In this document: positions 27,754 to 36,059 of the stretch, in pieces
Numbering within the stretch: position 1 is the stretch's first letter
Layout of the letters: the number at the start of each line of letters is the position of its first letter
Virus record (IMG/VR): IMGVR_UViG_3300046747_000272
Span: 1-44,773 of that record
Origin: a virus
Reading direction: 5' to 3' (one strand)
DNA: 44,773 bases
Notes under the pieces: generated by a model
The model's database searches: none
What the model saw: the letters and a program-made list of their open reading frames with translations, nothing else
Told to the model about the DNA's origin: nothing
Made by a program: the position numbers and the translations under genes

Positions 27754-30036
27754 ATGACTGCTTTTGCGGAAAATCCCAATTCTCCGGATCCTTATGGTGT
27801 GGCCGATGGCTTCGCGGCCACCCCGCCCAACCCCGATCCGCCCGACCCCGAGAACCAAGCCCTAGCGGACCGGATCAAGTCGATGTTCCTGGCGTCCTAC
27901 AACGCCAGGATGACGAAGACCCTCACCGACAACCTCTATCTAGCTGCAATCATGGGCGACGCCTTCCTCGCGGTCGACCCCAACACGAACCAGCTCTACC
28001 GCATCCTCGACAGCACCCAGTCGCAGTACGCGAGCCAAAACAACCAGCTCATCACGACCTACCTCGCGCTGTGGGGCAAGCTCACCGCCCAGCAGCCAGA
28101 CTTCCAGGTCCAGCCAGGCGTGAGTGGGGGCATCAGCGACCAGTACGGCGCCCGCGCCGCAGAGCGCTTCATCGAATATTACCGCACCAGCCGCAACACT
28201 AAAGCCATCATCAACCAGGCCAAGTCCTGCGCGATTTGGTCCAACTACGGTGGCCTCATCGAACTGCTCTGGGACCCCCAGGGTGGCACCGACTTCGCCC
28301 ACTGCGAGAGCTGCGGCTATAGCTCAGAAGATTGCGACCTCGACGGCGCCCCCTGCCCCTACTGCGAGCAGTCGCACCAGATGTTTCAGCAGGCGCAGCA
28401 GGGCTATCAGCAGGCCGTTTCACAGGGCGCCCAGCCCCCGGTTCCTCCGCCCCAGCAGCCTCCGCCCCCGGGCGTGATGCAGTGCGTCAACCGCGGTGGC
28501 CCCGCCCTCCGTGAGGTGGACCCCCGCAACACCTTCTTCCAACCTGGCATCAACAAGTTCGACTGGATGCAGTGGTACATCACCCGCGAGCCGGTTCCGG
28601 TGGCGCTCGCCCGCTCGTGGTTCCCCGAGACCGGACTAGAGCTACACGCAGAGCCAGAGGTCTATCCGTCCCATGGCGCCCAGTGGACCCTCAACGCCGA
28701 CACCGACGACTTCATCAACGAGCAACTCCAGGACCACCTCTACCTCTATCGCTACGTCGAGCGCAGCTCGGGGCTTCACCCCAATGGCCGCGTCATCGTC
28801 ATGGCGAACAACCGCATCATCAGCCAGTCGCCGGGCTACTTCAAAGACTTCGGACGGCTCCCCCTGTTCCGGTTTGGTTGGATCCCGCGCGAGGGCACGC
28901 CCTACTTCCGCCCCCCGACCGCAGACGCGTGGCACCGCCAGCGAGAGCTGAACCGCCTCGAGACCCAGAAGGCCGAGCACACCGCGCTGCTGGCGCGCAC
29001 CAAGGTCATCATCCCGTACGGAAGCCGCATTGCCGCGGACGAGGTCAGCGCCCAGAGCGCTCAGGTGCTGATGCCGCCCGGCCATATGGCGGAGCACATC
29101 CGTTACCTCGCCCCGCCCCAGATGGGCAGCGACATCTACGCCCGATCTGACCAGCTCGTGGGCGACATCCGCTCCATGTTCGCGGTCACGGTCCAGGAAA
29201 CGGCCCAACAGACCGATGCCTCGGGGCGCCTCGCCGCATTCCAGGAGTCCGAGTCGCAGCAGACCATCGGGCCCATCCTCGTGGCGCACTCCAATGAAGA
29301 GGCGGACATGATGCGCTGTCTCCTCATCCTGGTCCAGAAGTATGGCGACCCCGATGAGAAGTTCATGGCCCTGGGCGACGACAACCAGGAGATTTACAGC
29401 TTCCAGGACCTCAAGTTCTCCCTGAAGGGCTCGAATGTCGGCATCGTCCCCTCCGACGGCCTCTCCTCAAACCCAGCCCTCCGCCGCAACGACGCGGCCT
29501 CCCTGCTCGGCCAGGGCTTCTTCGGCGCCCCGGGCACCCCGGACTTCAAGTTTGGCCTCTACGCGAAAATGGCCGGAGTCAAAGTCTCTGGTCTTGTCCC
29601 CGACATGGGCGACGCCCAAATCCAGGCCGCCGTGGCCGCCGTCAAGATGATGGAGGACGGTATCCCGTTCCAGCCCCAGTCATGGGACGACGCGGGCAAG
29701 TTCACCCAGGTCTTCCAGGACTGGCTCGTCGTCAATGGGCGCCACCAGTCGGAGAAGAACCCCCAGGCGGTCCAGGCCATCGATCAGGCCATGCAGTACT
29801 ACATGCAGCAACTGTTCGAGGCGCAGCAAAAGGCTGCGGCGCAGCAGGCTCAAGCTGGGGCGCCAGGTCAGCCCGCCCCCAACACCGGCGCATCCCCCAC
29901 GGGCCCAGGCCAGTCCGCCCCAGGCGGCACCCCGAACAACCCCGCGGGCGAGACTTCTCAGAACGCTGCGGCTGCAATCAAGAACGCCGACCAGCAGGGA
30001 GAGTCTCTCGCGCGCAGTCAGCTAAAGCATGAGTAG
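27754..30036 (+). CDS. Portal protein
   Basis: A 760-residue protein placed between terminase and scaffold, the size and position of podovirus portals (P22-like class). It has an N-terminal stretch rich in P and N, a core with long conserved-looking helices (DAWHRQRELNRLETQKAEHT, followed by LLARTKVIIPYG), and a P/Q/A-rich C-terminal tail. Around residues 183-245 is an insert with CESCGYSSEDC and CPYCEQ, a probable zinc knuckle, followed by a Q- and P-rich loop (PPVPPPQQPPPPG). The portal forms the dodecameric DNA channel at the head vertex. Assignment is from order, size and composition, not a specific active-site motif. Confidence 0.85.
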   Translation: MTAFAENPNSPDPYGVADGFAATPPNPDPPDPENQALADRIKSMFLASYNARMTKTLTDNLYLAAIMGDAFLAVDPNTNQLYRILDSTQSQYASQNNQLITTYLALWGKLTAQQPDFQVQPGVSGGISDQYGARAAERFIEYYRTSRNTKAIINQAKSCAIWSNYGGLIELLWDPQGGTDFAHCESCGYSSEDCDLDGAPCPYCEQSHQMFQQAQQGYQQAVSQGAQPPVPPPQQPPPPGVMQCVNRGGPALREVDPRNTFFQPGINKFDWMQWYITREPVPVALARSWFPETGLELHAEPEVYPSHGAQWTLNADTDDFINEQLQDHLYLYRYVERSSGLHPNGRVIVMANNRIISQSPGYFKDFGRLPLFRFGWIPREGTPYFRPPTADAWHRQRELNRLETQKAEHTALLARTKVIIPYGSRIAADEVSAQSAQVLMPPGHMAEHIRYLAPPQMGSDIYARSDQLVGDIRSMFAVTVQETAQQTDASGRLAAFQESESQQTIGPILVAHSNEEADMMRCLLILVQKYGDPDEKFMALGDDNQEIYSFQDLKFSLKGSNVGIVPSDGLSSNPALRRNDAASLLGQGFFGAPGTPDFKFGLYAKMAGVKVSGLVPDMGDAQIQAAVAAVKMMEDGIPFQPQSWDDAGKFTQVFQDWLVVNGRHQSEKNPQAVQAIDQAMQYYMQQLFEAQQKAAAQQAQAGAPGQPAPNTGASPTGPGQSAPGGTPNNPAGETSQNAAAAIKNADQQGESLARSQLKHE

Positions 30037-30046
30037 AGTCAGGGAC

Positions 30047-30075
30047 TTTACTTCCTAGAGTCTTTGTGCAATAAT
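30047..30075 (+). promoter_or_regulatory. Extended -10 promoter before scaffold and capsid genes
   Basis: TTTACT (30047-30052), 17-base spacer, TGC-AATAAT (hexamer 30070-30075). The 15 bases from TGCAATAAT to TGCC match the promoter at 38730 in 14 positions. Here a 25-base leader with AGGAG and AAGG follows, so this mRNA is not leaderless. Confidence 0.6.
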
Positions 30076-30100
30076 CATGCCAGGAGTGTAAGGTATAACC

Positions 30101-31075
30101 ATGTCAAGTTTTGCAGCAGACAGCCCCACGGCTATGGCTCCCGACCCGAGCGTTTCAATTGACCCGGGGAGCATCCCCACGCTTGGCGACCTGACCGCCG
30201 CCGACACGCCCGTAGATCAATCCTACGATTCTATGGTCACCGAGTTTTCCGATCCGTCTGGCCAGAACAGCATCGAAGCTGCAGCTGACCGGGCACTAGC
30301 CGCTGAGGGGCAGGACGCTGGCGCCTCCCCAGTAGCCGAGCCAGGGGTATCAGCTTCGTCTCCCCCCTCTGCTCCCGCTGCCCCTCAGCTTGACTCGAAT
30401 CAGCAGTTCATGGCCGCGATGTTTGCGCAGATGCAGGCGCAGTCGCAGGCGCAGCAGGCTAGCTTCGAGAAGGCTCTAGCCTCTCTGGCCCCCAAGGCCC
30501 CCGAGGCTCCTCCGGTTGACCCCTTCGCGGACCTCCCCGAGAAGTTCAACACCCCCGAGATCAAAGAGTTCCTCAAGGTCGCCCAGGACAAAATCCTGAG
30601 CCCCTACCAGAAGCAACTCGAGAATCGCATTCAGGCCGCCCAGCATGAGCGCCTGACGAACCAATACGCCTCCGAGGCAGAGCAGGCCGCTCAAGCGGTC
30701 ATCTCCTCTGGGTATGAACTCTCCGGAAACGACGCGGCCATTGTCAAAGATGGCCTCCGAGACTTCGCCCTCACTCTCTCGCACGTACATGGCGGCACCC
30801 CCGCCCAGTACAAAGACGCGCTCGCTCGCGTCGCAGAATCGCTCGTTCGTGGCAGGCAGGCGCACATGAACAAAGCCTCGAAGGCAAAGGTGGCCACATT
30901 GGCCCCACGCCCCGCGGCTAGACAAAACACTGCTCCCGGGATGGTCTCGGGACAGCAATCGGCTGAGTACTCCGCGGCAGAAGCGCGGGCGGCCGGATAC
31001 CAGGACATGACCGACGCTGTCTTCGATGGCGGACGGAAGGTCCTCGCTATGCGCGCCCGTCAGGGCCGAGGTTAG
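30101..31075 (+). CDS. Capsid scaffolding protein
   Basis: A 324-residue acidic protein between portal and major capsid genes. The N-terminal 100 residues are disordered and rich in A, S, P and D. A glutamine-rich helix (MAAMFAQMQAQSQAQQASFE) leads into a long helical centre, and the C-terminus is basic (NKASKAKVATLAPRPAARQN), as expected for the capsid-binding end of scaffold proteins. It would direct prohead assembly and then leave. Confidence 0.8.
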   Translation: MSSFAADSPTAMAPDPSVSIDPGSIPTLGDLTAADTPVDQSYDSMVTEFSDPSGQNSIEAAADRALAAEGQDAGASPVAEPGVSASSPPSAPAAPQLDSNQQFMAAMFAQMQAQSQAQQASFEKALASLAPKAPEAPPVDPFADLPEKFNTPEIKEFLKVAQDKILSPYQKQLENRIQAAQHERLTNQYASEAEQAAQAVISSGYELSGNDAAIVKDGLRDFALTLSHVHGGTPAQYKDALARVAESLVRGRQAHMNKASKAKVATLAPRPAARQNTAPGMVSGQQSAEYSAAEARAAGYQDMTDAVFDGGRKVLAMRARQGRG

Positions 31076-31078
31076 TAA

Positions 31079-32428
31079 ATGTCTGTAAGTTTGACAGCTT
31101 CTGGCTCTCAGCTTCTGATGACCAAGTATCGCAAGGCCATCGTAGAAGCGGTCCGCAAGGACGAGGGTCAGTTCAATAAAATCCCCAAAATTGAAGGAAA
31201 CACCGACGTCTACAAGTGGATGATGCAGGTCACCGACGTTACCTCGCTTGGTAACGCAGTCGAAGGCCAAATCTTCCCCACGCCGGTTGCTCCGATCGCC
31301 CTCCAACCCTTCGTCGGCTATAAGGTCTTCAACGCGGCCATCCAACTCACGGATGTTGTCCTGGCTTTGGCCAAGGGCGACGCCACGAGCTTTATGGCGG
31401 CTGGCGAGTACCTGATCAAGAGCGCGACTCGCGCCTCGCTCCGCTATCGCGAAGGCACCCACTACCTCGACGGCACGAACATCGTGGGCGTCCTGGGTGG
31501 AACTGTCACCGTGGCCACAACCACGATGACGGTCAATGGCTACGACGCAGTAGTTACGGCCCGTTCGACGGACCGCACCTCGGTCAACGCCATGCTCTGG
31601 CCGAATGCCACGTATGACATCATCGACCAGACGACCTTGCTCTCCAAGGGCTCGGTCACTGTCGTCAAGCAGCTTGCGCCCGTTACTTCGGACACCCTCG
31701 GTGCCTTCACCATTGCCAGCCCCGGCTTCCCGGCCAGCTGCAACACTGGTGACCTCATCGCGTGGACCGGAAGCTACGGCCTCGGTTACGAGGGCTTGTC
31801 CTCACTCATCGACAACGACATCAGCGGCACCTACCAGGGTGTTGACTTCACCGCGACCCCCCAGGCCGCAGTGTGGGTCTCGACGGTGTTGGGCAACGGC
31901 GGAACCCTCCGGGCTCTGACTCCGAGCATTTTCTTCCAGGCCCAACAGGGTGCGGCGGACAAGATGCTTGGCGCGGCCAAGGGCGGCTCTCCCACCGAGC
32001 TTGAGTACCTGGCTAATACCGCCATGGCTCAGCAGTTCTACAACATGTACAACGTCGGCGGAATCGCGGCGAACGTCACGAGCGCGGGTACCAACGTGTA
32101 CTCGAGCCCGATGCGTATCACGCCCGAGACCTCCAAGGTTGGCCAGCCCAGCCTCACCTTCACCAGCCCGTTTGGCGACGTGAAGTTGAACCTCCGTTAC
32201 CACTGCCCGCAGCAGACGGTGTTCGGTGTGGACTACAGCCAGCTCGGCTTCATCGTGAGCAAAGAGCTTGGTTGGAGACCCGGTGTTGAGAACATGTTCA
32301 CCCCCTCGCAGAGCGCCGCGGTCCGTACCGCCCAGCTCTATGAGGTCGGTCAGGTGGCCGTGTTTGAGCGAAGACATATGATTAAAATTAACGATCTGAG
32401 CTACACGACCACCAACTCGGGCGCCTAA
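31079..32428 (+). CDS. Major capsid protein
   Basis: A 449-residue protein following the scaffold gene. The N-terminal region (SQLLMTKYRKAIVEAVRKDE), the long spine-like helices and the beta-rich insertion (VTVATTTMTVNGYDAVVTAR) fit an HK97-fold capsid protein with an extra surface domain. A terminator-like hairpin follows. Identification is by gene order and size; no single diagnostic motif is claimed. Confidence 0.85.
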   Translation: MSVSLTASGSQLLMTKYRKAIVEAVRKDEGQFNKIPKIEGNTDVYKWMMQVTDVTSLGNAVEGQIFPTPVAPIALQPFVGYKVFNAAIQLTDVVLALAKGDATSFMAAGEYLIKSATRASLRYREGTHYLDGTNIVGVLGGTVTVATTTMTVNGYDAVVTARSTDRTSVNAMLWPNATYDIIDQTTLLSKGSVTVVKQLAPVTSDTLGAFTIASPGFPASCNTGDLIAWTGSYGLGYEGLSSLIDNDISGTYQGVDFTATPQAAVWVSTVLGNGGTLRALTPSIFFQAQQGAADKMLGAAKGGSPTELEYLANTAMAQQFYNMYNVGGIAANVTSAGTNVYSSPMRITPETSKVGQPSLTFTSPFGDVKLNLRYHCPQQTVFGVDYSQLGFIVSKELGWRPGVENMFTPSQSAAVRTAQLYEVGQVAVFERRHMIKINDLSYTTTNSGA

Positions 32429-32442
32429 TAGAATATCTAGCT

Positions 32443-32466
32443 GGGGCTCAGGACTGCTTGAGCCCC
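32443..32466 (+). terminator. Rho-independent-like terminator after the capsid gene
   Basis: Eight-base stem GGGGCTCA / TGAGCCCC with an eight-base loop, followed by TTCT. It lies 15 bases past the capsid stop. The short U-run suggests partial termination, which would lower expression of later genes relative to capsid. Confidence 0.6.
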
Positions 32467-32494
32467 TTCTAGATTCAAGGAAAATCGAAATCTC

Positions 32495-32791
32495 ATGGCA
32501 ATTACTCTTCAAAATCAAGGCAACGTCACCGGTGGTGCGTTTCCTAATCGAATCTATAAGCTGGTCCTGACACTGGACGGCAGCGCAACGACTGGGTCTC
32601 TCGCCCATCTTTGCCCCGCGGCTCCTGTGTACTACCAGAATGCCCTCGGCGGGACCGGCACCGCCTATGTCAGCAAGGCTGTGGCGAACTCCGGTTCTGC
32701 CACGACTGTTGCGGACATCACCGTAAGCTCTGCAGGCAGCAACGCCCAGACGTTGTTCCTCCTGGCCTATATTTTTAATCAAGGGACTTGA
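32495..32791 (+). CDS. Hypothetical structural protein, possible head decoration
   Basis: A 98-residue, neutral, beta-rich protein (NQGNVTGGAFPNRIYKLVLT, ATTVADITVSSAGSNAQTLF) after the capsid gene. Its composition resembles capsid decoration proteins. Function inferred from position. Confidence 0.55.
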   Translation: MAITLQNQGNVTGGAFPNRIYKLVLTLDGSATTGSLAHLCPAAPVYYQNALGGTGTAYVSKAVANSGSATTVADITVSSAGSNAQTLFLLAYIFNQGT

Positions 32792-32812
32792 GTTTTCTCT
32801 AGTCCTGGCCTG

Positions 32813-32821
32813 TGCTATAGT
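32813..32821 (+). promoter_or_regulatory. Extended -10 element before the HNH gene at 32849
   Basis: TGC-TATAGT. No good -35 at 16-18 bases. A GGGCCC...GGGCCC hairpin and AGGGAGGGG follow before the ATG. Confidence 0.4.
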
Positions 32822-32848
32822 CTGAGGGCCCTAGGGAGGGGCCCAAGG

Positions 32849-33316
32849 ATGACCTGGATTTGCAGAGAGATTAAGGGTCGAAAGGTTTTTGTGGATCTAC
32901 AAGATGTGCCCCTCTTAAGTGCGCACACTTGGAAAATCGACAAGGGTGGATACGTGCGTCGACATCACGAGAGGGGGGCCCTACACCGGATAATCTTGGG
33001 TCTTCTGGGCTCCCCAGAAACCCACGTCGACCACATCAACGGAGACAAGCTAGACAATCGTCGCTGCAACTTGCGGGCCTGCACGCGGGAACAGAACATG
33101 CGCAACATGCGGCGGCATTCCGACAACACATCCGGGTACAAGGGTGTCCATTGGAACAAGCAGAGGGGGAAATGGGCGGCCGCGTTGCACAAGATGGGTA
33201 AACGGCGCTTGTACAAGTTATTTACCCTTAAAGAAGATGCCGCTAAAGCATATGATGAGGCAGCAAAACAGCACTTCGGCGAGTTCGCACGCCTTAACTT
33301 CCCTGAGGCTGCATGA
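32849..33316 (+). CDS. HNH-AP2 homing endonuclease
   Basis: A 155-residue endonuclease with HNH core VDHINGDKLDNRRCNLR, then an AP2 domain from YKGVHWNKQRGKWAA to LKEDAAKAYDEAAKQHFGEF and the ending NFPEAA, the same ending as the copy at 5811. AGGGAGGGG lies upstream of the ATG. Its stop overlaps the next gene start (ATGA). Confidence 0.9.
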   Translation: MTWICREIKGRKVFVDLQDVPLLSAHTWKIDKGGYVRRHHERGALHRIILGLLGSPETHVDHINGDKLDNRRCNLRACTREQNMRNMRRHSDNTSGYKGVHWNKQRGKWAAALHKMGKRRLYKLFTLKEDAAKAYDEAAKQHFGEFARLNFPEAA

Positions 33317-33936
33317 GCCTCTTCGCCCCCAGAGCAGAGTGCGCCAGGCTATACAGGGCCGATAAGTTCCTCCGGTATGGTGCGGCGGTCCTACCCAATC
33401 GGGGGCCCACCTTCTTCCTTGTTCGCCTCATGGAACCAGTCGAAGTCGGTAACGCCCACGACCGCTCCATGCGAAATAAAATGTATTTCACCCCCTACGA
33501 CTGTCCTGGCTTGCTGCATATCCAGGATCGTAAGGGGAACGTTGCAAGCACTTCGGATTTTGAGGGCCTAGTCCCCAGCCTCATCGGATGGCCGGGGCAA
33601 GCCTTTGGTAACGATTCGGTGATGACTGGGTCGTATCTGAGCTATCTCATTTATCAGGGTCGCCCGAAGTATGTGGTCGAAGACGAGCGTCGTCAGGCTA
33701 CCGCAGAGGCGGGCCGCGACAAGGACCGCGCCATCAAGGAAGAGGCCTACGAGGCCTATCACTACCACAAGCATCTCCAAGGCAAGTACGCCTACGGGGC
33801 CGACAAGCTCACCACCCGGGATGAAACCCTCTCGGGGATCAAGTCTAGTCAGAACGCTGACTTCCTACGCACCCTAGAGAACGACCCAGGAGACTCATTC
33901 GAGGCTGAGTCCCTAAAGAACGCAGGCTTTGGCTAA
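33313..33936 (+). CDS. Hypothetical virion-associated protein
   Basis: A 207-residue protein bracketed by two HNH-AP2 genes. Contains an alpha/beta N-terminal part (FFLVRLMEPVEVGNAHDRSM) and a highly charged C-terminal helix (RRQATAEAGRDKDRAIKEEA). No family is recognised; its place between capsid and adaptor genes suggests a head or neck role. Confidence 0.6.
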   Translation: MSLFAPRAECARLYRADKFLRYGAAVLPNRGPTFFLVRLMEPVEVGNAHDRSMRNKMYFTPYDCPGLLHIQDRKGNVASTSDFEGLVPSLIGWPGQAFGNDSVMTGSYLSYLIYQGRPKYVVEDERRQATAEAGRDKDRAIKEEAYEAYHYHKHLQGKYAYGADKLTTRDETLSGIKSSQNADFLRTLENDPGDSFEAESLKNAGFG

Positions 33937-33940
33937 AGTA

Positions 33941-33949
33941 TGCTAGAGT
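33941..33949 (+). promoter_or_regulatory. Extended -10 of a leaderless HNH gene
   Basis: TGC-TAGAGT ends six bases before ATG 33956. No -35 match is obvious, as allowed for extended -10 promoters. Confidence 0.45.
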
Positions 33950-33955
33950 AGCACA

Positions 33956-34447
33956 ATGAAGACTCTACCCCTGACTCAAGGCCATGAAGCTATCGTAGAT
34001 GACGAGGACTACGAGGCTTTGTCCGCTTTCAAGTGGTGCTTCTCGCAGGGCCGCGCGACCCGCCGGCAGCGGAAGTTCGGCATCATCAAGAAGGACGTCT
34101 TCACCTTGATGCATCGGGTGATCCTGGGGGTTTGTGGGCAGCCGGGGGTACACGTGGACCACATCAATGGCAATCCACTCGACAACCGTAGGACCAATCT
34201 TCGCACCTGCACCATACAGCAGAATCTGCTGAATCAAGGACCGAAGAAAACCAAACGCAGCCGTTTCAAAGGGGTTGGGTGGCATAAGGACGCAGCAAAG
34301 TGGTGTGCCCGTGCGGGGTTTGCCAAAACCAAGAGACACTTAGGGCTGTTTGACCGGGAAGAGGACGCAGCGCGCGCCTACGATAAGGCAGCGAAAGCCA
34401 TCTTCGGTGACTTTGCAAGGACCAATGAAGCCTTGGGGCTCCTATGA
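33956..34447 (+). CDS. HNH-AP2 homing endonuclease
   Basis: A 163-residue endonuclease: HRVILGVCG, HNH core VDHINGNPLDNRRTNLR, AP2 domain with FKGVGWHKDAAKW and REEDAARAYDKAAKAIFGDF. The final residues differ from its two paralogues. It shares ATGA with the adaptor gene that follows. Has no Shine-Dalgarno and is predicted to be leaderless. Confidence 0.9.
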   Translation: MKTLPLTQGHEAIVDDEDYEALSAFKWCFSQGRATRRQRKFGIIKKDVFTLMHRVILGVCGQPGVHVDHINGNPLDNRRTNLRTCTIQQNLLNQGPKKTKRSRFKGVGWHKDAAKWCARAGFAKTKRHLGLFDREEDAARAYDKAAKAIFGDFARTNEALGLL

Positions 34448-35073
34448 CGCGGGAAGAGTTAATTGCTTTTTGCAAATTTGGAATGAATATTAACGCATCG
34501 CAGCAAAATGACGACATCTCCGATTCCCAGTGGATCACCCTGGTTCAGAACGCCTACAAGACGATGTGGAACCGCATCGCCCTCGAGCTGGCCCCCAAGG
34601 GCGCCGTAGTTCAGCAGTTCGACACCACGTGGCCCTCCGGAGACTTCACCTTCACTCTCCCCACCAGCCTCGAGAACGCCATCATCTATGAGTGCTGGTA
34701 CCTAGACTCGAACAGCCAGCCATACTCACGTATGGACGCGGCCTTCGACATTCGCAACGTGATGCGGCTGAACTACTACCCCTCCTTCAGCCCCGGGGGG
34801 TTCCCCTTCCGCATCTACTACATCCCTGACGCAGAGAAGCTTGCGGTCGATAACCAAGTCCCCGCCCTGCTCCCAGCTCGCCACCACGAAGTCATCGCCT
34901 GGGAGGCCCTCCGCACCGTGAAGATGCTCACGGACAAGGAAATCCCCCAGTCCTGGCAAGCCAAGTTCGAAGATTTAGAGCTGTCGCTTATGAAGGAGTT
35001 TCAATCGCGACCTCTTGCGAATCGGCCGAATGTTCGGTCGCTGTGGTCGCCGATCGCGCGGCCACTCATTTAG
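34444..35073 (+). CDS. Head-tail adaptor protein
   Basis: A 209-residue protein with the helical bundle and acidic-aromatic pattern of podovirus adaptors (WITLVQNAYKTMWNRIALEL, then DFTFTLPTSLENAIIYECWY, and HEVIAWEALRTVKMLTDKEI). Position after head genes and before the tail hub fits a P22 gp4 or T7 gp11-like connector. Family inferred from pattern and order. Confidence 0.65.
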   Translation: MTREELIAFCKFGMNINASQQNDDISDSQWITLVQNAYKTMWNRIALELAPKGAVVQQFDTTWPSGDFTFTLPTSLENAIIYECWYLDSNSQPYSRMDAAFDIRNVMRLNYYPSFSPGGFPFRIYYIPDAEKLAVDNQVPALLPARHHEVIAWEALRTVKMLTDKEIPQSWQAKFEDLELSLMKEFQSRPLANRPNVRSLWSPIARPLI

Positions 35074-35085
35074 GAGTGGTGTCTT

Positions 35086-35994
35086 ATGTCTAGGAAAACT
35101 GTCAGAGTAGTGAATAGGTCGGAAAGCCGACTCCCAATCCCTTGGGGAAAGAACACCATCGTGTTCGCCCCCCGTGGCCAGCCTGGCTCGGTCCAAGACC
35201 TCCCAGAGGACGCTGCAGAGTATTGCCGCGGCCACTACGGAGAGATGCTGGGCGTCATCGAGCCCACATCTGTGGTGGAGAGCTTCGTCGAGGAGCAGAA
35301 GCACGAGGAATTCTACGTCGCGAATATGACGGGCGACCCCGACGCGGCAGAGTTTGTGGGCGAGTACCGGAACCTCCGCACCGACAAGATGGAGAAGGAG
35401 CGCAACGATAACAAGCAGCCCCAAGAGCTGAAGTATCGGCTTGGCCGCTTTAACGGACTCAAGCCCCCGGGCTCGTGGCGCTTCCAAACTGTCGACGGGC
35501 GCTGGACCACGAACGACAAGCCCGTCCAGGTCACAACCCCTGGCAAGCTCCTTCGGATTGAGCCTTACACGCGCAAGAAGGTCACAAGGGGCCAATTCGA
35601 GACCATCATGGCGCTCGATATCTCAGCCCCGATGAATCTCCAGGGGCGGGTCTGTCAGAGTCGGGCCCCGAGTGACTTCGAGCCCAACTTTGACGATCCC
35701 TGGTGGACCATCGACCGGATGCGCACGTGGCTGAGCTGCATTCCCGGCACGGGCACCAAGCCCATGGGGCGAGACATTGCAGGCCCCTCTGAGGCTGAAA
35801 TCCGCGCTGGCTTCGCCGATGAAGACGAGGCCGACGTGGCAGTCTCCACGGCCCGCTTTGACATGTGGGTCCGCTGCTTCATGCGCGCGGCTAATACCCA
35901 GTTCAAGCTGCCATCACGTAAGGAGTTTGATGCGTCTTTGGCACGTGATGCTAAGGCCGCCAAGAAGAAAGAGTCGGCAGCCGCTTCCCCTTAA
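35086..35994 (+). CDS. Hypothetical neck or virion protein
   Basis: A 302-residue protein with a beta-rich N-terminus (VRVVNRSESRLPIPWGKNTI) and a highly basic C-terminal tail (ARDAKAAKKKESAAASP). AGGAG precedes the ATG at a suitable distance. No family recognised; position suggests a neck or tail component. Confidence 0.6.
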   Translation: MSRKTVRVVNRSESRLPIPWGKNTIVFAPRGQPGSVQDLPEDAAEYCRGHYGEMLGVIEPTSVVESFVEEQKHEEFYVANMTGDPDAAEFVGEYRNLRTDKMEKERNDNKQPQELKYRLGRFNGLKPPGSWRFQTVDGRWTTNDKPVQVTTPGKLLRIEPYTRKKVTRGQFETIMALDISAPMNLQGRVCQSRAPSDFEPNFDDPWWTIDRMRTWLSCIPGTGTKPMGRDIAGPSEAEIRAGFADEDEADVAVSTARFDMWVRCFMRAANTQFKLPSRKEFDASLARDAKAAKKKESAAASP

Positions 35995-36059
35995 CCAAGT
36001 TGGGCCCCCGGGAGGCTATTGCTCCCTTATAGTTTCCTGGGGTGTCCCCTGAGTAACCA

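Noticed and set aside
31802-32782. 326-codon leftward frame opposite the capsid gene
   Set aside because: Antisense shadow; composition skewed and no translation signal in the rightward structural block.
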